The position numbers were made by a program, and so were the translations under genes. Shown one piece after another: positions 1 to 6,434 of a stretch of 6,720 bases of DNA (within the stretch, counting starts at the first letter, position 1; each line of letters opens with the position of its first letter). The notes under the pieces were generated by a model, which saw only the letters and a program-made list of their open reading frames with translations, was not told the DNA's origin and made no database searches. Source of the stretch: an uncultured Flammeovirgaceae bacterium. Lineage in GTDB: Bacteria > Bacteroidota > Bacteroidia > Cytophagales > Cyclobacteriaceae. The stretch lies in assembly GCA_946886805.1 (NCBI GenBank), contig CAMPJM010000220.1, positions 1 through 6,720 on the forward strand, read 5' to 3'.

Positions 1-36
1 TGGCTTTGGCATAGCCATGCCTTCGGCGTAGCCGAA
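1..36. repeat. Tandem small hairpins, edge of a likely interspersed repeat
   Basis: Two adjacent stem-loops are visible. GGCAT at 8-12 pairs with ATGCC at 17-21 across a 4-base loop, and TTCGGC at 22-27 pairs perfectly with GCCGAA at 31-36 across GTA. The two also share a direct-repeat core, TTnGGCnTAGCC. The GC content is well above that of the neighbouring sequence. Short tandem palindromes of this type usually belong to REP-like intergenic repeats. The element runs off the left edge, so its true size is unknown. It lies downstream of the minus-strand terC gene but has no following T-run, so a terminator role is less likely. Positions 37-151 show nothing else recognisable. Confidence 0.4.
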
Positions 37-151
37 TCATCACAAGAGATTAATCCAAAAAATACAACGCTCTCCAAGAAATTTTAGTCAGCTGAATCGA
101 CGGTATTCTAATGTTGTAGTAAATCCTAATCAGAAATTTAGAACCTTATTC

Positions 152-177
152 GAGATTAATGATATTTTGTTAATCTC
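152..177 (-). terminator. Possible terminator hairpin overlapping the terC stop codon
   Basis: GAGATTAA at 152-159 and TTAATCTC at 170-177 form a perfect 8-bp inverted repeat with a 10-base loop. The right arm includes the terC stop codon (170-172). The stem is AT-rich and is not followed by a strong U-tract on the minus strand, so it is a weak intrinsic terminator at best. It might instead protect the mRNA 3' end. A further copy of GAGATTAAT lies at 46-54. Confidence 0.3.
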
Positions 178-1204
178 TTTGTCTTACTTCCTCATCAACT
201 TGTTCGCTATCATTTGTGTCACCTTTACCGGTTATCATATCGTCCCCAAACGGCAACGAAACCACCTCCTTCTTAGGATACATTACGGAAAGAATCATTG
301 AAGAACCAATTGCTAAAATAATCACACCGAATGATATATAAATGGGTATATCTACATGAAAAATCTCCAACAACATTTTTGCTCCCACAAAAACCAACAC
401 AAACGCTAAGCCTTTTTGAAGCAGGTAGAATTTACCTAAAATGCCCGCCAATAAAAAGAACATCGCCCTAAGTCCCATTACAGCAAAGATATTGGATGTG
501 TATACAATAAATTCATCTTGCGTGATAGCAAAAGCCGCCGGTATGGAATCCACGGCAAATATTAGGTCGGTTGTTTCAATAAGAACAAGAACTAGGAATA
601 GCGGCGTAAAATAAAGCTTGTTATGCTTTGTAAAGGTAAACTTTCCCCCATGGTCGCTTGAAGTCATGCGGAAAAACTTTCTTACAAATTTTACTATAGG
701 ATTGTTTTCAGGATCAATTTCTTCTTCTCCCTCGTCTTTAAACATCTTAATTCCGGAGTAAACAAGAAAAGCACCAAAAATGTACAAGATCCAATGGAAC
801 TGGCTTATTAATATAGCACCTAAAAAGATGAAAATTGCCCTAAAAACAATGGCTCCTAAAATACCCCAAAATAAAATCTTATGAAAATACTCTTCCCTTA
901 CATTAAAATATTTCAGGATCAGAATAATAACAAAAATATTGTCGACCGATAGAGCCTTTTCCGTAAAATAAGCGGCAAAAAACTCCATGGCTTTTTCAGA
1001 CCCGCCGTCATAAAAATAAATACCAATACCAAAAGCAACCGAAATACCAATCCAAAATACTGTTTGATATAAAGCTGATTTGGTAGATATTTTACCAGGA
1101 TTTCTGTGCAAGATCCCTAAATCAACAATCAAAAAGCCAATAATAACAATTCCAAAGACCAGCAGAAGCCAAGCCTCTTGATTGCTAAACGAAAAAATAT
1201 CCAT
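170..1204 (-). CDS. TerC/Alx family integral membrane protein (probable Mn2+ or metal exporter)
   Basis: This 344-residue polytopic inner-membrane protein belongs to the TerC family and is closest in pattern to the Alx branch. About nine hydrophobic segments are visible, starting near residues 12-32, 47-65, 84-100, 110-132, 137-152, 200-222, 235-257, 264-284 and 287-308. The two family signature blocks are intact: TEKALSVDNIF at 81-91 (acidic E82 and D88) and the block at 210-222 with E210, D213 and D219 in IETTDLIFAVDSIPA. These membrane acidic residues are thought to coordinate the metal. An acidic cytosolic loop (about 155-168) and a polar acidic tail (about 312-344) are also present. Alx/TerC proteins have been linked to manganese efflux, metallation of exported proteins and tellurite resistance; the substrate here is inferred from family only. 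No ter operon partners are nearby, so tellurite resistance is unlikely to be the main role. Length is normal for the family. The ATG start gives a natural N-terminus just before the first membrane segment. Confidence 0.93.
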   Translation of the reverse strand: MDIFSFSNQEAWLLLVFGIVIIGFLIVDLGILHRNPGKISTKSALYQTVFWIGISVAFGIGIYFYDGGSEKAMEFFAAYFTEKALSVDNIFVIILILKYFNVREEYFHKILFWGILGAIVFRAIFIFLGAILISQFHWILYIFGAFLVYSGIKMFKDEGEEEIDPENNPIVKFVRKFFRMTSSDHGGKFTFTKHNKLYFTPLFLVLVLIETTDLIFAVDSIPAAFAITQDEFIVYTSNIFAVMGLRAMFFLLAGILGKFYLLQKGLAFVLVFVGAKMLLEIFHVDIPIYISFGVIILAIGSSMILSVMYPKKEVVSLPFGDDMITGKGDTNDSEQVDEEVRQRD

Positions 1205-1280
1205 ATAAATTTTTTGAATTAATAAGTGTGCAGGCAGAATAGTAACCCCTTAATATTGAATTAAATAACATTCTGTGCTG

Positions 1281-1298
1281 TATCTTTAAACAAAGATA
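1281..1298 (-). promoter_or_regulatory. Perfect dyad containing a Bacteroidota-type -7 box for terC
   Basis: TATCTTT at 1281-1287 and AAAGATA at 1292-1298 form a perfect 7-bp inverted repeat around AAAC. Read on the minus strand, 1298-1291 is TATCTTTG, an exact match to the Bacteroidota sigma -7 consensus TAnnTTTG, pointing at terC and leaving a leader of roughly 80 bases. I do not see a matching TTTG -33 box about 19 bases upstream. The dyad could therefore be a repressor operator over the core promoter, or the match may be fortuitous in AT-rich DNA. Confidence 0.35.
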
Positions 1299-1378
1299 TT
1301 ATTATTTTAGTATATTATGATAGAGATTCCATTATAATTGAGTTGTAATCTATTAATTTTCGTTCAAATTATCATACT

Positions 1379-1612
1379 ATGTCTCTCCACATTATTGATA
1401 TGGTTCTTTCAGGTTTAATATACGTTATCCTGGTATACTTTATTATGAAAATGTTAAAGAACGGCAACAAGAAAACAGATGGCGACGATGAAAATGAAGG
1501 CGGAATATCTGTACATTTATTGCCAGAACTAGATCTTCCTCCAGGAATAAGCCTTCCTGGTAATTCACCATCAACAAAAGATGTGAAAGAGCCTGAAGAA
1601 GCGACGGTTTAA
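1379..1612 (+). CDS. Small single-pass membrane protein, hypothetical
   Basis: I do not recognise a family for this 77-residue product. One hydrophobic segment (about residues 9-23, VLSGLIYVILVYFIM) is followed by a basic stretch (KMLKNGNKK, 24-32). By the positive-inside rule this suggests an N-out/C-in anchor with a cytosolic tail. The tail is acidic near 34-40 (DGDDENE) and proline-rich near 49-64 (ELDLPPGISLPGN). The ATG at 1379 is used; a second ATG at codon 8 would leave the membrane segment intact, and no ribosome-binding site decides between them, as is usual in Bacteroidota. The gene lies between divergent terC and the large envelope gene, 153 bp before the latter's likely ATG, in the same direction. 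Its clean composition and membrane-anchor pattern favour a real gene, but without a homologue this is moderate. A regulatory or assembly-adaptor role would be speculation. Confidence 0.6.
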   Translation: MSLHIIDMVLSGLIYVILVYFIMKMLKNGNKKTDGDDENEGGISVHLLPELDLPPGISLPGNSPSTKDVKEPEEATV

Positions 1613-1634
1613 TCTAAAATTTAACAATTTTGTG

Positions 1635-1642
1635 TAAATTTG
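1635..1642 (+). promoter_or_regulatory. Candidate -7 promoter box for the large envelope gene
   Basis: TAAATTTG matches the Bacteroidota -7 consensus TAnnTTTG exactly and is followed by TATAAT at 1645-1650. It lies 124 bases before the ATG at 1766, just after the small ORF. No clear -33 TTTG is found at the expected distance, so the site is only suggestive. If real, the large gene has its own promoter and a leader of over 100 bases. Confidence 0.25.
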
Positions 1643-1765
1643 GTTATAATACCTAAATTTAATTCAGAACAATTTTTCCATCATTTTTTAAACCATTTTT
1701 TATGCCCCTAAGATCTTATCTGGTTGGATTTTCCAGGCATTGTGGCTAAGATTAATAATATTTAT

Positions 1766-4700
1766 ATGCAAATTTTTTTTATCAAGGGTGTAAGGACCAA
1801 AAATTTATTAATCTTTTTCATTTCTTCCTTATTAATCACCTCGTGCGGCACAAAAGTACCCTATTATGGAAACTCAAGTCTAAATTGGCAGAAAAAGCCG
1901 GTACCCGAAGATTCCCTGTTGATGCATTCCGTTTATCTTTTCGGAAATCTGGACCTTGAGGAAAATGCTTCGAAAGCCACCGAAATACTGGAGGTTGTAA
2001 ACTCCGCCATAGACTCTTCAAACCAAGGTTCAAACTCCTTGGTGATACTGGGAGACCTACTTAAAAGACATAAAAACCATTCTTCAATTGATCCTTTTAT
2101 AAATAACCTGGCTCAAGAATTTGAAGGAAATATATTTTTTTTGCCTGGAGATAAGGACTGGGACTATGGCTCGGCAACAGGTAAAGAAAAAGTAATTGCC
2201 CTGGGGTCTGCAATTGAAAAGGAAGTAGACGGTAAGGATACATTTTTACCTAATAATGGCTGTCCGGGACCATCAGAAGTAGTTATAAATGATCAGCTGG
2301 TCCTGATATTTTTAGACAGTCAATGGTGGCTTCACGATCATCAGAAATCTCGAGGTAACGCTTCGGGATGTACGGCAACTGATAAATTTTCATACACCCT
2401 TCGCTTGGAAGAATCTATAAATCGACATGAGAATAAACACATCCTCGTCGTCCAGCACCATCCGCTTTTTAGTAATGGCCACAGGGGAGGTTATTTCTCC
2501 TTAAAGGACCATATTTTCCCACTGACATTCTTAAATGAAAACTTGTACTTACCGTTACCCGTCGTCGGAAGCATTTACCCCATCTTAAGATACCTTGGCA
2601 CAAACGAACAGGACATTGCTCATCCTGAATATCAAGATATGAAAAAAGAGCTGCTTTCGGTTTTGGAAGAGCGGGAAAATGTAACTTTGGTAGCTTCCCA
2701 TGATTATAATTTACAATACAGAAAGTATAAAGATTTACACCATATTGTATCCGGTGCGGCAACAGCTACAGAATATGCCCAAATTAAAAATGAAGCTGAA
2801 TTTGTTTACCAAAACCAAGGCTTTGCAAGGATTAAATATTACGAAACCGGAGAAAGTTTATTAGAATTTATAGTGCCGTCTGATGATAACAAATCTGAGG
2901 TTGTTTTCACCACGGTTTTAAACGCGTTAAATCCTGAACGTATAGATATTGACAAAGAAGATCTCGCAGATTTTACTGATAGTACAAACACACTAGCTGC
3001 TGGCCCTGAATATGCAGCCGGAAAAGTAAAGAAATTTTTTCTCGGCGATCATTACAGAAAAGAATGGACTGAACCTGTAGAAGTACCTTTATTAGATTTT
3101 GCAAGACTGCATGGTGGCTTGGAGATCTTAAAAAAAGGCGGGGGCAATCAAACCATCTCTATGGAAGCGGAAGATTCAACAGGGTTGCTGTATGACATCA
3201 GATCGGTTAATAAAGATCCTAAAGGAGCTGTTCCAAGTCCTTTGCTCAATACTTTTGCACAGGATATCGTACAGGATCAGATTTCATCGGCCCATCCCTA
3301 CGGAGCCCTGGCCATACCAAAAATGGCAAAAGCATTAGACCTGTACTATACTACTCCTGAATTATATCAAATACCGCATACTCCGCTCTTAGGACAATAT
3401 TATGATGATTTCGCAGGTATGATGGTCCTTAAACAACTCGAGCTGGATGAAGATCTATCAGAGTTTGATCAATTTGGAAATCCTGAGAACGTGGTGAGCG
3501 AAAACACCTTATATGAACACCTAAGGGAAGACAATGATAATGAATTCGATGAGCGGATGTTTGTCAAAGCCAGATTGTTTGATATGATCATTGGAGACTG
3601 GGACAGACATGATGGCCAATGGGGCTTTGCTGAATTTGAAAAAGAGGAAAAAGGTTCGCTATTTCAACCAATCGCAAAAGACAGAGATCAGGTATTTGCA
3701 AAATTCGACGGTTTATTGCCATACTTGGCTAGTAGAAAATGGGCTATCAGGAAATTTTCCCATTTTGATGAAGATTTCGGTGATATCATCGGACTAAATT
3801 TCAATGGGAGGTATATCGACAGGAGGTTGCTAAGTTCTCTGGAATGGAAAGATTGGGAAACGGCTGCTGACTCCATCACTGTTTTACTTACTGATGATGT
3901 AATAGATGCTTCTGTTAAAGAACTTCCTACTGAGGTTTATTCTTTTTCAGGCGCAGAGATTTCAGCAAAAATTAAAAGCAGACGTTCAAATATAAAAGAA
4001 GCTGCCAGGGAGTACTACGAAGTATTGGCCAAAGAGGTTGATATTGTAGCCAGCGACAAGCATGAATTCTTTGAAATAGAACGCCTTGAAAACGGTGATA
4101 CAAGAGTAAAGTCCTATAAGACCAAAAAGGAAGGAAATGTAGAGCAAAAGCTTTTCGACCGGAGATTTTTGGGCAGCGAAACCGATGAGATAAGGATCTA
4201 TACAAAGGAGGGAAACGATAGTCTCTTAATAACAGGAACAGGAAATGAGAAAATCCTATTCAGGATAATCGGTGGCTCTGAAAAAGATGTGGTTATTGAT
4301 AAAACCAGCGGGAGAAATATTATAATATATGATAATTATTCGGAGGACAACCAATTTTTGACGGGGCGAAAAGCTGAAATAAAGAAGTCAGAAGATGATG
4401 AAATTCTTGAGTATGATATGGAAGCCTTTTCCTATGATTATGTAGGGCCAGGTTTTATGGCAGAGATAAACCCTGACGATGGTCTTTATTTGGGAGGCGG
4501 AGTAGTAATTAAGACTTATGGGTTCAGAAAAGAGCCTGCTGAGTCTGTGCATAGCATATTGTTAAGCGTAGCTTTGGCCACTGGTGCTTATAATGCAGAA
4601 TACGAAGGGACATTTTATTCGATTTTTGCAAAGAATTTTGATTTGGGACTTAAAGCAAGCTCATTCGGGCCCCGTTTTGTTTTCAATTATTTTGGCCAGG

Positions 4701-5476
4701 GAAACGGCACAGAATATGAGGGCGAAAATATCGACTTCTATCGCGTAAAGCTTGACAACGTAAATTTTTCCCCTACTGTAAATTACAGGTTCAGCAAATA
4801 CTTAACTACGGGCATTGGTCCTCACTTCTCATATTACTATGCCCGAAATAATTCGGAGACCATTGTCAATTCGCTACAATTTGATCAGCCGGAAGAAATA
4901 GAGAATGCAGCATACTTTACCGGAGGAGAATTCTTCATAAACTTAGATATGAAAGACCATCCTGCAAATCCTAGTAAGGGAGTGGTGTGGAACAATACCA
5001 TCCGATATAACAAGCAACTTAACAATCAGGAGGATCAATTCACTCATTTATCTACGGAGTTGTCTTTATACTATACTCCAAAGCTTCCAATTCAATTAAC
5101 AGCAGCGGTTCGCCTGGGGGCAGCAACAAATATTGGGGATTATAAATTCTATCAATCAAATTTTCTTGGAGGCTCTACAAATTTAAGAGGGTTTAGAAGA
5201 ACAAGATTTGCCGGCCAATCAATGATGTTTAGCAATACAGAACTACGATTGGAAATCTCTGAAATCCGCAATTATGTATTCACCGGCAAATGGGGCTTAT
5301 CTGGTTTTGTGGACAGCGGGCGAGTGTGGTCAGACCTCCGCCAAAGCGACGAATGGCACACAAGCGTAGGACCAGGGGTATGGTTAAATGCCCTTGAGCT
5401 TTTAGTAGTTTCTGCTAACTATGGCATTTCTGAAGAAGGTGGGTTCTTTAATCTGAGATTAGGTCACTTTTTTTAA
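1766..5476 (+). CDS. Lipoprotein with metallophosphatase-like domain and C-terminal Omp85/BamA-type barrel
   Basis: The product has 1236 residues from the ATG at 1766; a TTG at 1724 is also in frame, but the ATG gives a clean lipoprotein signal. That signal has basic residues, hydrophobic 13-24 and lipobox ITSC with lipidated Cys27. Domain 1 (about 50-375) follows the calcineurin-like phosphoesterase pattern: LGD at 95-97, PGDKDW at 127-132, DSQWW at 184-188, QHHP at 230-233 and SHDYNLQY at 311-318. Several expected metal ligands are replaced, so catalysis is doubtful. Domain 2 (about 415-700) has kinase-like motifs: IRSVNKD at 478-484, GDWDRHDGQW at 610-619 and KDRDQVF at 638-644. A glycine/acid-rich stretch (815-845) precedes the barrel. 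Domain 3 (about 890-1236) is an Omp85/D15-type beta-barrel: the NLRGFR block at 1139-1144 is the family lid motif, DSGRVW lies at 1183-1188, and the chain ends in an aromatic residue (HFF). The family is commonly annotated in Bacteroidota as BamA/TamA-family outer membrane protein. The barrel should sit in the outer membrane with the other domains in the periplasm; the substrate is unknown. Confidence 0.88.
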   Translation: MQIFFIKGVRTKNLLIFFISSLLITSCGTKVPYYGNSSLNWQKKPVPEDSLLMHSVYLFGNLDLEENASKATEILEVVNSAIDSSNQGSNSLVILGDLLKRHKNHSSIDPFINNLAQEFEGNIFFLPGDKDWDYGSATGKEKVIALGSAIEKEVDGKDTFLPNNGCPGPSEVVINDQLVLIFLDSQWWLHDHQKSRGNASGCTATDKFSYTLRLEESINRHENKHILVVQHHPLFSNGHRGGYFSLKDHIFPLTFLNENLYLPLPVVGSIYPILRYLGTNEQDIAHPEYQDMKKELLSVLEERENVTLVASHDYNLQYRKYKDLHHIVSGAATATEYAQIKNEAEFVYQNQGFARIKYYETGESLLEFIVPSDDNKSEVVFTTVLNALNPERIDIDKEDLADFTDSTNTLAAGPEYAAGKVKKFFLGDHYRKEWTEPVEVPLLDFARLHGGLEILKKGGGNQTISMEAEDSTGLLYDIRSVNKDPKGAVPSPLLNTFAQDIVQDQISSAHPYGALAIPKMAKALDLYYTTPELYQIPHTPLLGQYYDDFAGMMVLKQLELDEDLSEFDQFGNPENVVSENTLYEHLREDNDNEFDERMFVKARLFDMIIGDWDRHDGQWGFAEFEKEEKGSLFQPIAKDRDQVFAKFDGLLPYLASRKWAIRKFSHFDEDFGDIIGLNFNGRYIDRRLLSSLEWKDWETAADSITVLLTDDVIDASVKELPTEVYSFSGAEISAKIKSRRSNIKEAAREYYEVLAKEVDIVASDKHEFFEIERLENGDTRVKSYKTKKEGNVEQKLFDRRFLGSETDEIRIYTKEGNDSLLITGTGNEKILFRIIGGSEKDVVIDKTSGRNIIIYDNYSEDNQFLTGRKAEIKKSEDDEILEYDMEAFSYDYVGPGFMAEINPDDGLYLGGGVVIKTYGFRKEPAESVHSILLSVALATGAYNAEYEGTFYSIFAKNFDLGLKASSFGPRFVFNYFGQGNGTEYEGENIDFYRVKLDNVNFSPTVNYRFSKYLTTGIGPHFSYYYARNNSETIVNSLQFDQPEEIENAAYFTGGEFFINLDMKDHPANPSKGVVWNNTIRYNKQLNNQEDQFTHLSTELSLYYTPKLPIQLTAAVRLGAATNIGDYKFYQSNFLGGSTNLRGFRRTRFAGQSMMFSNTELRLEISEIRNYVFTGKWGLSGFVDSGRVWSDLRQSDEWHTSVGPGVWLNALELLVVSANYGISEEGGFFNLRLGHFF

Positions 5477-5478
5477 AG

Positions 5479-5652
5479 AGCCCAGTGTCATGTCAAGCAT
5501 GAATTGACGTTTAGTTCTGGGTATCTTTTGGCGTATGTCTTCGTTATAAAAAGCCTTACATAGTTATGGCTATGCTCGCTTTTTATGCCTTGACCTACAC
5601 CAAAATTTACTGCTGACTTACCCGTCATTTAAACGTTGACACGACACTGGCT
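5479..5652. repeat. Nested ~174-bp imperfect palindrome, likely interspersed element
   Basis: Four successive paired arms fold this region on itself. The outer arms at 5482-5496 and 5636-5650 pair at 14 of 15 positions (CCAGTGTCaTGTCAA on the left). Shorter pairs follow at 5505-5509/5623-5627 (TGACG/CGTCA) and 5519-5523/5619-5623 (GGGTA/TACCC), which share base 5623 and so are alternatives at that point. Then 5526-5539 pairs with 5592-5605 at 12 of 14 positions, and the central hairpin is perfect. No ORF is carried. The size and end-to-end symmetry fit a MITE or large REP-like element of the kind scattered between Bacteroidota genes, but copy number cannot be judged from one window. It starts three bases after the stop codon of the barrel gene. 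Confidence 0.65.
5546..5586. terminator. Strong central hairpin, probable bidirectional terminator
   Basis: ATAAAAAGC at 5546-5554 pairs perfectly with GCTTTTTAT at 5578-5586. Inside it, CATAG at 5559-5563 pairs with CTATG at 5570-5574 around a 6-base loop. The T-run in the right arm on the plus strand, and the matching A-run giving T's on the minus strand, would suit termination of both convergent units: the large envelope gene and the toxin-antitoxin operon. It is also the core of the larger palindromic element, so termination may be a side effect. Confidence 0.45.
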
Positions 5653-5717
5653 GAAACAGGATCTGCTGAAAAAACAAAAATATTTTACAATTGGGATTGA
5701 CTAAGCTGGACTTGTCC

Positions 5718-6128
5718 TTAAAGTTTTGTGATAAACTGTTGTGAAGTCAGTACTTTAATTTCAGAGAAATAAAAATCATTGATGTCTTCTGTTATTATGC
5801 AGTTGCAGCCAGCATGTAGCGCAGCATAATATTCAAGCCCATCTTCAAAATCCTCAATCGCTTTATATTGCGATGCCATTAAAACACATTTCTTATCCGC
5901 ATCAGCAATGTTGATTTTTGAAATAAGCAGTTGAATTTTCTTTTTTGCATTTTTAGCACCACTTTTCTTTTCAGCAAAGTAAAAGGCTATAGCCAAACAA
6001 ATGGGAGAAGTGTATAATTGAAATTCTTTCTTATCTGTTAAGCTTAAAATCCGAGATGTGTAGCTGAAAAGAGGATACTCTTTGTTAAAAACTGATACCA
6101 GAATGTTCGCATCTAAGAAAATTTTCAT
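5718..6128 (-). CDS. PIN-domain ribonuclease toxin (VapC-like, PIN_3/COG5573-type pattern)
   Basis: The 136-residue product has the PIN fold signature of a metal-dependent single-strand endoribonuclease. The N-terminal strand has FLDANIL with catalytic-type Asp6. A mid-protein helix (about 44-53) carries the FYFAEK segment that matches the yYi-K pattern of this PIN subgroup. The block DFEDGLEYYAA at 93-103 contains Asp93, Glu95 and Asp96, and ITEDINDF at 112-119 supplies Asp115/Asp118. The acidic set expected for Mg2+/Mn2+ binding therefore appears complete, suggesting an active enzyme. Its start codon overlaps the stop of the upstream antitoxin (TAATG at 6126-6130 on the minus strand), so translation is likely coupled. 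Length is typical. The tRNA/mRNA target cannot be told from sequence. It could instead be a housekeeping PIN RNase, but the partner gene argues for toxin-antitoxin. Confidence 0.85.
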   Translation of the reverse strand: MKIFLDANILVSVFNKEYPLFSYTSRILSLTDKKEFQLYTSPICLAIAFYFAEKKSGAKNAKKKIQLLISKINIADADKKCVLMASQYKAIEDFEDGLEYYAALHAGCNCIITEDINDFYFSEIKVLTSQQFITKL

Positions 6129-6388
6129 TACTTGGACTTAAGGAACTCACTTTTTAGTGATTTACGGGTACGAGGCTTCGTTTTGTATTCTACTTCTCCT
6201 TCTGCCAATTGATGTACCCAATCTGAAATGGGCATCTTTTCCAGATTCTTATATTGGCCACTGGTGATCTGATGATATAAAAATTCTGTAAGCCTTGATA
6301 AGCTGATGTTTTGTGATTCGGCAAACTCCTTTGCTTTGTTGATAATTTCTCGATCAAACGATAACGTGATTTTGGCATCCATAACCAT
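6128..6388 (-). CDS. DUF6364-like antitoxin with predicted ribbon-helix-helix fold
   Basis: This 86-residue protein shows a ribbon-helix-helix layout: a beta strand KITLSF at 6-11, helix A about 12-25 (DREIINKAKEFAES) and helix B about 29-41 after the NIS turn. This is the pattern of the DUF6364 antitoxin group common beside PIN toxins in Bacteroidota. The C-terminal part (about 50-86) is less ordered and ends in a basic tail (KTKPRTRKSLKSEF, 69-82), the part that in such antitoxins usually wraps the toxin. A second ATG at codon 3 (6380-6382) gives MDAKITLS, closer to usual family starts, so the true start may be there. The gene is upstream in the operon and its stop overlaps the toxin start by one base. 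It probably neutralises the PIN toxin and represses its own promoter through the upstream repeats. Confidence 0.8.
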   Translation of the reverse strand: MVMDAKITLSFDREIINKAKEFAESQNISLSRLTEFLYHQITSGQYKNLEKMPISDWVHQLAEGEVEYKTKPRTRKSLKSEFLKSK

Positions 6389-6394
6389 TTTTAT

Positions 6395-6434
6395 TTTTAT
6401 ACGACAATAATATTAATTTTATACGTAGATAATA
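6395..6434 (-). promoter_or_regulatory. Two direct repeats forming a candidate antitoxin operator
   Basis: TTTTATACGnnnATAATA occurs twice, at 6395-6412 and 6417-6434, with 15 of 15 defined bases identical and a 22-bp period, close to two turns of DNA. The pair begins 6 bases upstream of the antitoxin's first ATG, where the promoter should be. Ribbon-helix-helix antitoxins bind such repeated sites as dimers on one face of the helix, so autoregulation is a reasonable inference. A clear -7/-33 pair is not visible; a weak TATTTATT lies within 6435-6445. Confidence 0.5.

Noticed and set aside
1205..1290. yybP-ykoY manganese riboswitch ahead of terC
   Set aside because: I looked for the conserved internal-loop motifs on the minus strand and did not see them; only a weak CAGAAT/ATTCTG pairing is present.
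1724..1765. Upstream in-frame TTG start for the large envelope gene
   Set aside because: It adds 14 residues before a clean lipoprotein signal; the ATG at 1766 gives the usual N-terminus and length to the lipobox.
1836..4205. Several short open frames on both strands inside the large gene
   Set aside because: They are embedded in a long ORF with clear domains, and none shows a recognisable domain or start context.
6190..6378. Alternative minus-strand ORF inside the antitoxin
   Set aside because: It is the out-of-frame shadow of the antitoxin gene, whose own frame has a coherent ribbon-helix-helix pattern and the TAATG junction.
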